Of a stretch of 64,000 bases of DNA, positions 52,300-60,541 are shown one piece after another; the stretch's first letter is position 1; each line of letters begins with the position of its first letter. A program made the translations under genes and the position numbers. Under the pieces are notes generated by a model. The model did not search any database. It worked only from the letters and a program-made list of their open reading frames with translations, and was not told the origin of the DNA. This stretch comes from JACDHG01 sp963811585 (GTDB lineage Bacteria; Actinomycetota; Actinomycetes; Propionibacteriales; Nocardioidaceae), in assembly GCA_963811585.1 (NCBI GenBank), contig CAWERR010000009.1:434001-498000 (forward strand). Direction: 5' to 3'.

Positions 52300-53733
52300 C
52301 TAGCCCTTGAGCTCCTCGGGATGGCGGAAGCCGGTCTTCTTCGCTCGGACACCGCGGTTGTAGAGCCAGGTGAGGACCCACAACACGACGCCGACGGCAA
52401 GGAGCCAGGCCGCGACCTCGTACTGCTTGCGCTGCTCTTCGTCACGTGCCCACGGGCCGGTCATGAAGGCACAGAGCAACGCACCCAGGATCGGGAAAAC
52501 CGTCGGCGCCGTGAAGTGCGGGCCGTCGACGTGATCACGGCGCAGCACGAGCACGGCGATGTTGACCACCGTGAAGACCGCGAGGAGCAGCAGCGACGTG
52601 GTGCCACCAAGCAAGGAGATGGCGTCCTCGTCGAGCCTCAAAACGACGTACGAGATGAGGCCGACTGCGATCAGCGTGGTGAAGAGGATCGAGACGTACG
52701 GCGTCCGGCGAGTCGGGTGAACTCTGCCGAGCACCCGAGGCAGCACGTCTTGGCGCGCCATGCCGTACAACAGCCGGCTCGCCATCAGCATGTTGATCAG
52801 CGCCGAGTTGGCTACGGCGAACATCGCGATGAACGGGAAGATCCTGTCCATGGGGAGGTCCGGCGCACCCGCCTGCACGACTTGGACTAATGCTTCGGGG
52901 AGATCGTCGTTGGTCAAGTCGCCTACCGGCACCAGCGCGACCGCGGTGATCGAGACGAGGATGTAGATCGTCCCAGTGATCCCCAGGCCGGTGAGCATGA
53001 TCTTGGGGAAGATCCTGGAGGGGTCCTTCGTCTCCTCTGCCATGTTGACCGAGTCCTCGAAGCCGACCATCGCGAAGAACGCCAGCGTGGTCGCCGCGGT
53101 GACGGCGAAGAAGGCGCTCTTGCCCTGCTCGGACTCAAAGATGGTCACCTCGGTGAAGTCGGCCCGGCCCTGGGTCATCGCGTAGATACCGATGAAGATG
53201 ATCATGAGCAAGCCGGAGAGCTCGACGAGGGTCAGTACGACGTTCGCCTTGACGCTCTCACCGACGCCACGCAGGTTCACCAGACCGACGAGGACCATAA
53301 AGCTCAACGCGATCAGCAGCGTCACTCCGCCCTGGGGATCGACGTCGAGCTTGAAGCCGTCGTTGAGGAAGCTGGCGAAGGCAGCAGACGCCGTCGATGC
53401 CGAGCTGATCCCGGAGCACATCACGGTGAACGCGACGATAAACGTGAAGAAGTGGATGCCGAACGCCTTGTGCGTGTAGAGCGCAGCACCGGCGGCCTGC
53501 GGGTACTTGGTGACCAGCTCGAGGTAGGAGAGAGCCGTGATCGTGGCCACGATGAAGGCTCCTGCGAACGGTGCCCAGGCCGCTCCGCCGACCTTGCCGG
53601 CCACGTCACCGGTCAGGGCGTAGACACCGGTGCCGAGGATGTCGCCGACGATGAAGAGCAACAGAAGGCGTGGGCCCATCACCCGCTTCAGCTCGGGTTC
53701 GCGGCGTTGTTGCTCGACCGCTACATCACTCAT
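52300..53733 (-). CDS. APC-family amino-acid permease
   Basis: Secondary transporter of amino acids or amines, 477 residues with about 12 hydrophobic helices plus a last pair. N-terminal motif MGPRLLLLFIVGDILGTGVY with the unwound-helix Gly pattern GxGIY-like, then GGAAWAPFAGAFIVATITAL; FFAMVGFEDSVNMAEETKDP is the TM6-loop hallmark, and AMFAVANSALINMLMASRLLYGMARQDVLP follows. No neighbour indicates the substrate. It lies 35 bases behind the serine hydrolase gene on the same strand. Confidence 0.88.
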   Translation of the reverse strand: MSDVAVEQQRREPELKRVMGPRLLLLFIVGDILGTGVYALTGDVAGKVGGAAWAPFAGAFIVATITALSYLELVTKYPQAAGAALYTHKAFGIHFFTFIVAFTVMCSGISSASTASAAFASFLNDGFKLDVDPQGGVTLLIALSFMVLVGLVNLRGVGESVKANVVLTLVELSGLLMIIFIGIYAMTQGRADFTEVTIFESEQGKSAFFAVTAATTLAFFAMVGFEDSVNMAEETKDPSRIFPKIMLTGLGITGTIYILVSITAVALVPVGDLTNDDLPEALVQVVQAGAPDLPMDRIFPFIAMFAVANSALINMLMASRLLYGMARQDVLPRVLGRVHPTRRTPYVSILFTTLIAVGLISYVVLRLDEDAISLLGGTTSLLLLAVFTVVNIAVLVLRRDHVDGPHFTAPTVFPILGALLCAFMTGPWARDEEQRKQYEVAAWLLAVGVVLWVLTWLYNRGVRAKKTGFRHPEELKG

Positions 53734-53869
53734 GTCGCCGCCTCCGAGTCTCGTGCGTCCGTGATGTCCCTACCCTGGTGGAGTCGTCTGCTTCCTGCAA
53801 CCGCGAGGAACTCGCGGCGCTCCTGGATCTGGGGGAGGCGAGAGTGGTCGGCCTTGTAGGGTCCGCGGA

Positions 53870-54211
53870 ATGGAGATCGATCTCTTCGCCGGGATACCTG
53901 TCCGGGACTACCAGGCGGCACTGTCGTGGTACGAACGTTTGATGGGGTCGCCTCCGACGTTCTTTCCGAATGACACGGAGGCGGTATGGGAGGTCGCCGA
54001 ACATCGCTACCTGTACATCGAGAACAAGCCAGCTTCAGCGGGCTATGCGATGCACACGATCTTCGCGGAGGACTTCGATGCGCGCGTGTCCGAGATCGCC
54101 AGCCGGGGGCTCGAGCCTGCGCAACGCGAAACGTACGAGAACGGCGTCCGCAAGGCGATCTACCAGGACCCCGACGGCAACGAGATCAGCTTCGGCGGTG
54201 GGCCGGTCTGA
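53870..54211 (+). CDS. VOC-superfamily (glyoxalase-like) protein
   Basis: 113 residues, one vicinal-oxygen-chelate module: FAGIPVRDYQAALSWYERLM at the start and YQDPDGNEISFGGGPV at the end, with a possible metal ligand Glu in the last block. Expected to work as a dimer, either in resistance (fosfomycin, bleomycin type) or lyase/isomerase chemistry; no specific function can be given. Confidence 0.82.
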   Translation: MEIDLFAGIPVRDYQAALSWYERLMGSPPTFFPNDTEAVWEVAEHRYLYIENKPASAGYAMHTIFAEDFDARVSEIASRGLEPAQRETYENGVRKAIYQDPDGNEISFGGGPV

Positions 54212-54228
54212 CCGCTGCCCCTCCTGCC

Positions 54229-55050
54229 TCAAGGCCCCGACTCCACCTGCGGCGACAGGATCATCTTCTCGCCGGTGATGTCGAAGGTCATCCGATACCT
54301 CTCCAGGTAGTCGGTCCCGACCAGCCCGTCGTGGATGATGTCCTGGAAGAGGACGCGAGGAGCGCTCTGTGCGGTTTCGGCGGCGGCCGCCAAGTGCACC
54401 TGCCCGCCAATCGTTGCCCAGTGGCGCGTCCACGCGTGTCCTGTTTCGTCTGTGCCGGTGGTGGTCTCGACGGCCGGGCTCTCGATCGTCACGCCGCATT
54501 CGGCCATGTACCGAGTGGCGAGAATCAAGCTCGCGGACCCAGTGTCGATCTCGACGGAGATGGTGCGGCCACTTGGCAGCACCAAGTCTGCGAACGGGTC
54601 GAATGAAGGCCCGTCCCTCAGCACCCTCATCGGTACTACATGCCCAACCGTGTTCAGCTGGTCGTTGGGCACAATCGTGAGAGTCGACTCAACGGGGTCG
54701 GTGATGACGGCGTGATACGTGAAGAAGCCAGGTCCGAGGACTCCCGAAAAGCCCGCCGAATCGCTGTCGCCGCCCAAGTCGGCGACGGCCGCGACATGGT
54801 TTTCAACCTCGTACTGCCCGAGTCGGAGCGGGGGAAGCCTCACCAGGGGAGTCTCGATGACCTGCCCTGACATCCGGCGACCGCTGAAACTCCTTCCGGT
54901 GCTGTGAACGTCTTCTCGCTCGGCGAACACCGAAGAGACAACCGTGACACCGATTCCGGTGTCGACGAGAAATGGAGCCGTCTCGTCAGCGACCTGGACC
55001 GGCACCCGGATCAGGTGTTCGACCCGGTCGAACGCGACGAGGGTCTTCAC
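54229..55050 (-). CDS. Retropepsin-like aspartic protease
   Basis: 273 residues with two lobes, each holding an aspartic-protease motif: APFLVDTGIGVTVVS (about residue 28) and SVEIDTGSASLILATRYM (about 165). Flap-like hydrophobic-Gly turns (FSGVLGPGFFTY, DGLVGTDYLERYRMTFDI) follow each. This is the bilobal arrangement, not the single-lobe dimer of retroviral proteases. No signal peptide or membrane anchor. GTG 55050 overlaps the stop of the membrane-protein gene (GTGA), so the two are translationally coupled; a start at 55119 would lie deep in that gene. Confidence 0.72.
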   Translation of the reverse strand: MKTLVAFDRVEHLIRVPVQVADETAPFLVDTGIGVTVVSSVFAEREDVHSTGRSFSGRRMSGQVIETPLVRLPPLRLGQYEVENHVAAVADLGGDSDSAGFSGVLGPGFFTYHAVITDPVESTLTIVPNDQLNTVGHVVPMRVLRDGPSFDPFADLVLPSGRTISVEIDTGSASLILATRYMAECGVTIESPAVETTTGTDETGHAWTRHWATIGGQVHLAAAAETAQSAPRVLFQDIIHDGLVGTDYLERYRMTFDITGEKMILSPQVESGP

Positions 55051-55721
55051 GGCTTCTGCGCGCTCAGTCGCGCGCCCCACCAGAACGCCCACGCGAACAG
55101 GAGGCCGGTGATCAACCACGGCACGGTTCGGTTGAACGTGAGCGCCGTCCCCGTGGAGGTCGTCTGTACGACGGCCACCAGCAGCCCCGCCTGAGCTATG
55201 TGAGCGAGACCCCAGACCATCGTGACCGTCCGCCAGAACGACCGAGCCTGTTCGTAGCGGACGTAGTCGGCATCCATCTCAGCGCCGTCGACGGAATGGC
55301 GGCCACCATAAAAGGCCTGGGCGAAGTGGAAGATCACTGGCCGTCTCGCCCTCAAGCTCACCAGGCACACGACTCCGAAGACTGCGGTGATGGCCGCCCC
55401 CTCAAGCAGCAGCGCCTTCGGGTCATCGGTGATCAGGGCGAGCACGATGCTGAGCGCGATCCCGCCGAGCACAACGCAGCCCACGACCGCGAGGGTGCGC
55501 CAGCGCAACCAGTCGATGAGCACGCCAAGCGCAGGCAGGCAGCCGGCGAGCACGAGCGACCACACCTCCGACATACCGGCTCTGCGCAGGAGCTGATACA
55601 CGATGAGTGGCCCGACGATGTCGAGCCCCACCGTCCGGAGCACGCCTTCGCTGCGGCTTATCGTGCGTGTCTCGGTGTCGTCGCCTGCCACACCAAGAGT
55701 GTGCCCCAGCGTCACCAGCAT
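55047..55721 (-). CDS. VC0807-like / septation-protein-A-like integral membrane protein
   Basis: 224 residues from ATG 55721, with six hydrophobic segments at about 33-53, 57-80, 82-103, 110-127, 165-186 and 197-215. The block LDIVGPLIVYQLLRRAGMSE near the start and VIFHFAQAFYGGRH in the middle resemble the VC0807 family; function unknown, but such proteins are proposed as small membrane transporters or cell-division-related. The frame is open upstream to 56087 inside the DHFR-like gene. Start alternatives: ATG 55721 or GTG 55691. The following protease gene overlaps its stop. Confidence 0.68.
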   Translation of the reverse strand: MLVTLGHTLGVAGDDTETRTISRSEGVLRTVGLDIVGPLIVYQLLRRAGMSEVWSLVLAGCLPALGVLIDWLRWRTLAVVGCVVLGGIALSIVLALITDDPKALLLEGAAITAVFGVVCLVSLRARRPVIFHFAQAFYGGRHSVDGAEMDADYVRYEQARSFWRTVTMVWGLAHIAQAGLLVAVVQTTSTGTALTFNRTVPWLITGLLFAWAFWWGARLSAQKP

Positions 55722-55753
55722 TGGGATGGACGAGCCCGAGTGAGGTCGATGTG

Positions 55754-56341
55754 TCAGGGCCGCTGGTAATGCAAGCCCAGCGAACCGTCGGGCAGCGTCG
55801 TCGACGACACCAGGTCCCAGTCGCCGGACACGCCGTCCGGCAGCAGGCGCAGCCCGCCACCGATCAGCACTGGTACGACGCCCAGTCGCAGGTCGTCCAC
55901 CAGGCCGGCGGCCAGGAGCGATTGGATCAGCTGCGCGCTGTTGAGCACCAGGATGTCGCGGCCTGGCTCGGCCTTCAGCGTCTTGACCGCATCTCCGGCA
56001 TCCCTGAAGACGCGGGTGGGCTCCCATGTCGCCTCCGACTCCTCGAGCGTTGTCGACACGACACCTTTCTCGACCGAGTTCAACCAACGGCCGATTTCAC
56101 GGGTGCGCGGGTCGGTCGCCGGGTCCTCGGTGATGCCGGGCCACACGCTGTGAAACCCGACGTAGTTGTTGCGACCCATCAGGGCGGCGTCGCAACCGCG
56201 CCAGATGCCCTCGAAGTACTCGAGAGTCACCGGCCGCATCGCCCATTCGTGCAGCCAGCTGTCGTGCTCAGGGCCTCCGGGTCCGCTGGAGTAGCCGTCG
56301 AGGGAGATGCCGCACCAGGTCATTACTCGTCGTTCGCTCAT
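55754..56341 (-). CDS. Dihydrofolate reductase-like (RibD C-terminal) family protein
   Basis: 195 residues from ATG 56341; the frame opens at 56362. NADPH-binding reductase fold: RVMTWCGISLDGYSSGPGGP at the N-terminus, ALMGRNNYVGFHSVWP, AGDAVKTLKAEPGRDILVLN and GLVDDLRLGVVPVLIGGGLRL. The gene stands apart from folate and riboflavin genes, so it is one of the general paralogues, perhaps a detoxifying reductase. It is followed at 33 bases by the membrane-protein gene on the same strand. Confidence 0.82.
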   Translation of the reverse strand: MSERRVMTWCGISLDGYSSGPGGPEHDSWLHEWAMRPVTLEYFEGIWRGCDAALMGRNNYVGFHSVWPGITEDPATDPRTREIGRWLNSVEKGVVSTTLEESEATWEPTRVFRDAGDAVKTLKAEPGRDILVLNSAQLIQSLLAAGLVDDLRLGVVPVLIGGGLRLLPDGVSGDWDLVSSTTLPDGSLGLHYQRP

Positions 56342-56464
56342 GCGGACAGATCCTAGGACCATCGCCGACGCTGGGCCTGGGAGTAGTACCCACGCCAGTC
56401 AATGGAGGTGTTGGCGTTCGTCGGGCAGAATCCCTTCATATCCGGGTGCTGCGAGGTGGAAATC

Positions 56465-56971
56465 GTGGGCGTTGGCAGTCTGCGTTGTGTCGTCATCAAC
56501 GTCACGGACATGAAGGTCGCCTACGAGTTCTGGTCGGAAGTGACAGGACTCGAGATCCTCGGGCCCGAACATGGATGGCACGGGTGGCTCGGCTACTTGG
56601 GCACCAACGACCCCTGGAAGCACGAGATCATCCTTCAGCAGGTCACCAGGGCACCCGTGCAGGTCGGTAGGCCGGATCACGCTCGGACGAACCCGATGCA
56701 CATCGACATCACCCCGAATGACGGGATCGACAGCGCCATCGACCAGATCGTCAGGCTGGGCGGAACCATCAAGAAGCCGCCCAGTCTCTATCCACGACCG
56801 CGGTCCCATGGCGACGAGCCTCCGGTCATCGACTGGGCTGTCATGCAGGACCCCTTCGGCAACGAGTTCTGTCTCGTGGATCCGCTGACCGACGTGCAGG
56901 CCGAGGCGGCGATGACGGCCGGAGCCCACACCGATCACGAGTGGCGGACCGCTGCGGGCGTCACGAGGTAG
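56465..56971 (+). CDS. VOC-superfamily (glyoxalase-like) protein
   Basis: 168 residues from GTG 56465, eight bases after GAGG; the frame is open to ATG 56402, which lacks a ribosome site. One VOC pair: GSLRCVVINVTDMKVAYEFW at the N-terminus and MQDPFGNEFCLVDPLTDVQ at the C-terminus with a metal-ligand Glu. Middle block LGYLGTNDPWKHEIILQQ contains His. The family covers dioxygenases, epimerases and resistance proteins. Not similar enough to the VOC gene at 53.9 kb to be a recent copy. Confidence 0.8.
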   Translation: MGVGSLRCVVINVTDMKVAYEFWSEVTGLEILGPEHGWHGWLGYLGTNDPWKHEIILQQVTRAPVQVGRPDHARTNPMHIDITPNDGIDSAIDQIVRLGGTIKKPPSLYPRPRSHGDEPPVIDWAVMQDPFGNEFCLVDPLTDVQAEAAMTAGAHTDHEWRTAAGVTR

Positions 56972-57082
56972 GGGCTCGCGCGCGCATCCTTTGCGGCAGG
57001 CGCGGGTTTCGATTCGAGTGACAAGTCCGCTCTGGCGGGCCACGATGAGAGCGCACTCGGTGCGACCCTTAGAGGAGGTTCG

Positions 57083-57337
57083 ATGCTCTTCCACATCACC
57101 CAGGTTCACAGTCCGGAAACGTGTCCGAAGGGCGAAGGTGGCTCCAACTCGCTGTACGACGCGACCGTCGAGGGCGTCAGGCTGATCGGGCGCTACGGCG
57201 CAAATGCCGAGCACACGCTCTTCTACGTCATCGAGGCCGACGACGTAACGGCCATCCAGAAGTTCCTGTGGCCAGGGTTCACGAGGTGCACGAGCACCAT
57301 CACGCCCGTGAGCGAGGTCCCGGTCCCGTTGGACTGA
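57083..57337 (+). CDS. DUF3303-type small protein
   Basis: 84 residues: LFHITQVHSPETCPKGEGGS, then YGANAEHTLFYVIEADDVTA and FLWPGFTRCTSTITPVSEVP. It is the ferredoxin-like fold also proposed for the frameshifted gene at 32.9 kb. Strong ribosome site AGAGGAGGTTCG directly before ATG 57083. Unknown function. Confidence 0.72.
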   Translation: MLFHITQVHSPETCPKGEGGSNSLYDATVEGVRLIGRYGANAEHTLFYVIEADDVTAIQKFLWPGFTRCTSTITPVSEVPVPLD

Positions 57338-57361
57338 GTCACAAACTCGGACGCTCCCCCG

Positions 57362-57721
57362 TCACCGGTCTTTGGGCCACGGCTTGAAGCGGCGAACCTC
57401 CTGGGGCCAGCCGCACGCCTCCGCGATCTTGCCGGCCCACATCTTGGCGGTCTCCTCGTCGGCCACGTCCACCACCGTGAGCCCGCCGAGGTACTCCTTG
57501 GTCTCGACGTAGGGCCCGTCGGTGAACACCAACGCGCCGCTGGTCGCGTCAGCGCTGAAGGCCTCCTCGACTTCCTCGACCAGGCCCCCGGCGAACACGT
57601 ACTCGCCAGCGGCCTTGATCTCGTTGACGACAGCCATGGCGAGCGGCCCGCGCCCGCGGAACCACTCCTCGTCGTGGTCGCCCACCCACTGCTGGTTGAA
57701 GTAGATGAGGTACTCGGTCAT
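57362..57721 (-). CDS. YciI-family protein
   Basis: 119 residues, single domain: TEYLIYFNQQWVGDHDEEWF at the N-terminus, AMAVVNEIKAAGEYVFAGGL, TDGPYVETKEYLGGLTVVDV and IAEACGWPQEVRRFKPWP at the end. In actinobacteria such proteins often accompany ECF sigma factors (the DGPF domain) and are of uncertain activity; no sigma factor is seen here. Confidence 0.88.
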   Translation of the reverse strand: MTEYLIYFNQQWVGDHDEEWFRGRGPLAMAVVNEIKAAGEYVFAGGLVEEVEEAFSADATSGALVFTDGPYVETKEYLGGLTVVDVADEETAKMWAGKIAEACGWPQEVRRFKPWPKDR

Positions 57722-57851
57722 GTCTGCTCCTCGCTTCAGTCGCGGACCCGGTGTCCGCCTCTACATCTACTCCACGAACGGCAGCCGCTCGATCCGACAG
57801 CGCTTGAAGATCTTTCCGCATCCGCGACCACGATGACGCCGCGCACGGCTG
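57722..57851. other. Intergenic stretch before the convergent-free YciI and msrA genes
   Basis: 130 bases on which I see no gene; it holds the msrA downstream region and the YciI promoter. An ACTCCACGAACGGC segment shows no evident symmetry. Confidence 0.3.
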
Positions 57852-58489
57852 TCAGGCGTCGGCGTACTTGACGCCGGTGGCGTGGATGGGGCAGTAGCCG
57901 CCGGGGTTCTTGACGAGGTACTGCTGGTGGTAGTCCTCGGCGAAGTAGTACTCGTCCAGCGGGAGGATCGAGGTGGTGATCTCGCCGTACCCGGCGCTGG
58001 TCATCTGCTCCTGGTACGCCTTGCGCGACCGCTCGGCGGTGGCCTGCTGCTCTGGCGACGTGGTGAGGATGATCGAGCGGTACTGCGAACCGTGGTCGTT
58101 GCCCTGCCGCATGCCCTGCGTGGGGTCGTGGGCCTCCCAGAAGACCTTGAGCATGGCGTCGTAGCTCACCTTCGCGGGGTCGTAGACGATCCGCACTACC
58201 TCGGCATGGCCGGTCCGGCCGCTGCACACCTCTTCGTACGTCGGGTTGGGCGTGACGCCGCCGGCATACCCGACCGAGGTCGACCAGACGCCGGGCACTG
58301 CCAGAAGGTCTGCTCCTCACCCCAGAAGCAGCCAAGGCCGAACACCGCGACCTCGAAGCCGTCGGGACCGTCGGTCTCGATCGGGTTGCCCAAGATCGCA
58401 TGGCGGTCGGGCACGGTGAACGGCCGGGTGGAACGCCCGGGCAGCGCCTTGTCAGGGGTGGGAAGTTCAGTCTTCGCGCGGCCAAACAT
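57852..58489 (-). pseudogene. msrA: Peptide-methionine (S)-S-oxide reductase MsrA, frameshifted
   Basis: Repairs oxidised methionine. Two frames complete a normal MsrA of about 213 residues. The N-terminal part from ATG 58489 (MFGRAKTELPTPDKALPGRS) runs to the active site GLGCFWGEEQTFWQ, with catalytic Cys; then the frame must shift near 58298, after which VPGVWSTSVGYAGGVTPNPT, GHAEVVRIVYDPAKV, AHDPTQGMRQGNDHGSQYRS and YHQQYLVKNPGGYCP follow to the stop at 57852. One missing G between 58298 and 58300 is enough. The start overlaps the end of the BrkB gene by 23 bases. Either a fresh inactivating mutation or a sequence error. Confidence 0.85.
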
Positions 58490-59498
58490 CACGGCCAGTC
58501 CTCTCGTCGGGTGCTTCCAGTCTTCCAGGCGGTTCAAGCGGCGGCCGCGCGTCGGTCGCAGGGCCGGGATCAGCCTCGATGGGGCTGTCCAGCCCGGCTC
58601 GCAAAGCCTCCAGCTGGGCCGCGAGGGCGATCCCGTAGAACAACGCGATCGACGACAGATAGCACCACAACAGCAGTGCCATCACCCCAGCAAGTGGCCC
58701 GTACACGCTGCCGAAAGACCCGCTGTAGTGCACGTACGCCGCCAGTAGGCCGGACACCAGCATCGTGGCCACCACCGCCACGGTTGCGCCGAGAGCCAAC
58801 CACGACAGCGCCGGTTGCCGTCGCCTGGGCGCGTGGTTGAGCAGCACCGTGATCGTGAACGTCGTCAAGCCGAACCCGACCGGCCAGCGGGCGATGTCCC
58901 ACGCCGACTCCAGACGGCTGGACCACCCGTACGTCGCGCTGAGCGCCTCCCCGAGCGGTCCGCCGGAGATCAGCAGCACGAACCCGAGCCCGATGGGGAC
59001 GGCGAGGGCGGCTGTCATGACGGCGGCCCGCCCGTACTTGTGCAGGGCGGGCCGGTCGCGCGCGATGCCGTAGATGCGGTTGGAGCCGCGTTCGATCTGC
59101 GCCATAGCGGTGACCATCGAGAGCAATGCGAACGCGAGACCGAACGCCAGGGCAACCTCACCCGACTCTTCGGAACCGTCGGCCCGCAGGGTCGCACCGA
59201 GGACGTTTCCCTGGCCGGGCGTCAGCTCGCCGACGGTTTGGGCAACGACACCAGAGGCCCGCCCATCATCGAGATCAGCGGCCAGGCCGGTCATCGCCAG
59301 CAGGAACGGGACGACGGACAGCGCCATCTGCAACCCGAGCGCGCGACTATTCGTGAACCCGTCCCCAAACCGGAACCGCACGAACGACTGTCCCAGTAGC
59401 CGGAGCACTCCGCGCCGCCGCACCGTGTGCCAGGCATCCTCGGCGTCGAGCTCCTCCCCGGAATCGGTCGTCACGGGCACCCGGGTCGCTGTCGTCAC
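58467..59498 (-). CDS. YihY/virulence factor BrkB family membrane protein
   Basis: Inner-membrane protein of unknown transport function, 343 residues with six hydrophobic segments at about 55-78, 115-137, 158-180, 205-225, 233-257 and 264-288. The family blocks are NSRALGLQMALSVVPFLLAM, YGWSSRLESAWDIARWP and VYGPLAGVMALLLWCYLSSI. The C-terminus is charged and polar. Its stop lies inside the start of msrA, so the two are co-transcribed. Confidence 0.85.
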   Translation of the reverse strand: MTTATRVPVTTDSGEELDAEDAWHTVRRRGVLRLLGQSFVRFRFGDGFTNSRALGLQMALSVVPFLLAMTGLAADLDDGRASGVVAQTVGELTPGQGNVLGATLRADGSEESGEVALAFGLAFALLSMVTAMAQIERGSNRIYGIARDRPALHKYGRAAVMTAALAVPIGLGFVLLISGGPLGEALSATYGWSSRLESAWDIARWPVGFGLTTFTITVLLNHAPRRRQPALSWLALGATVAVVATMLVSGLLAAYVHYSGSFGSVYGPLAGVMALLLWCYLSSIALFYGIALAAQLEALRAGLDSPIEADPGPATDARPPLEPPGRLEAPDERTGRDVWPRED

Positions 59499-59545
59499 GG
59501 AGCCATCCTGCCGGGTGGTCGCTGGTTGCGTGGTTAAGTGATGGC

Positions 59546-60502
59546 GTGACGTCGATTCAGCAGCTCACGGCCGAGCACAGCGACGCGCTGAGGGCCTTGT
59601 GGGGGACGGCATCGGATGTACGTCGTGCTGGTCTCGGGCTGCGAGCTCTCGACCCGGACGGCCCAGCCGGGGCTCGACTGGACCGCCCCGGGAGCTTCGG
59701 CGTCGGTGACTTCGACGGCACTCAGATGCGGTCTGTCGGAGTGGCCCTGCCGGCGCTCACCGACGACGGACGCGGGAGCGCCCAGGTGCCTGGGTTGGTC
59801 CACGTCTCGTCCGTGGCAACGGACCCCGCGCATTGGGGGAAGGGTCACGGACAGCGGGTAGTTCGGGCCTTGTTGCTCCAGGCGGCCCGGCGCGGATTCG
59901 GCCGCGCTCAGTTGTGGACCCAAGTGAGCAGCCCTGGTGCACAACACCTGTACGAGAAGATGGGATTCCTTCGGACCGGCCGTGTCAAGGTTGATGAGAA
60001 CGGCGAGGAGATCCTCCACTACATGTGCCACGTTCTAGTGCCTGTCGACGCTCCGCGACGCGCCGCACGCGTCGTCTGCCTCGACCCGGATGACCGGGTG
60101 CTGCTGCTGAGGTGGCGCGACCCCGTCGACGGACATGTGCTGTGGGAGCCCCCCGGTGGCGGGATCGAAGCCGACGAGTCCCCTCGTGAGGCCGCCGCCC
60201 GCGAGTGGATCGAGGAGACCGGAATCCCTGTCCCGGAATTGGCGAACGAACCGGTGACGGTGGCGCGCGACGTGGTGTGGAACGGAAGCCGTGCCATCGG
60301 CGACGAGCTGTTCTTCCTCGGTCGGGCTCAGTCGGCAGCTGCCCCCGACACGTCAGGACAGACCGCGCTGGAGGCGACGTGCTACCTCGGCCACGCCTGG
60401 GTGGGCTGGCAAGAATTGGAGCGGCTCGCTGACACCGTCGAGCCTCACCTCACACCGGTGTTGCAGCGGATGCACCCGGCCGGTCCCTGGGCCGATGCGT
60501 GA
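59546..60502 (+). CDS. GNAT acetyltransferase fused to NUDIX hydrolase
   Basis: 318 residues with two modules. N-terminal GNAT (about 1-165): acetyl-CoA motif ATDPAHWGKGHGQRVVRALL, then SPGAQHLYEKMGFLRTGRVK. C-terminal NUDIX (about 175-318): the box GGGIEADESPREAAAREWIEETGI with glutamates in the REUXEE pattern (split here for length: GGGIEADESPR, then EAAAREWIEETGI). Fusions of this kind are known but uncommon; the NUDIX substrate and the acetyl acceptor are not predictable. GTG 59546; no gap to a partner gene: metB follows 39 bases on. Confidence 0.85.
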   Translation: MTSIQQLTAEHSDALRALWGTASDVRRAGLGLRALDPDGPAGARLDRPGSFGVGDFDGTQMRSVGVALPALTDDGRGSAQVPGLVHVSSVATDPAHWGKGHGQRVVRALLLQAARRGFGRAQLWTQVSSPGAQHLYEKMGFLRTGRVKVDENGEEILHYMCHVLVPVDAPRRAARVVCLDPDDRVLLLRWRDPVDGHVLWEPPGGGIEADESPREAAAREWIEETGIPVPELANEPVTVARDVVWNGSRAIGDELFFLGRAQSAAAPDTSGQTALEATCYLGHAWVGWQELERLADTVEPHLTPVLQRMHPAGPWADA

Positions 60503-60506
60503 CCCG

Positions 60507-60534
60507 TTGGCTGCCGACGAGGGCTAGGTAGGCT
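60507..60534 (+). promoter_or_regulatory. Promoter of metB, probable leaderless transcript
   Basis: TTGGCT (60507-60512), a 16-base spacer and TAGGCT (60529-60534) make a good sigma-70-type promoter; ATG 60542 is only seven bases beyond the -10, so transcription would begin at or next to the start codon. Confidence 0.5.
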
Positions 60535-60541
60535 TCCGCGC

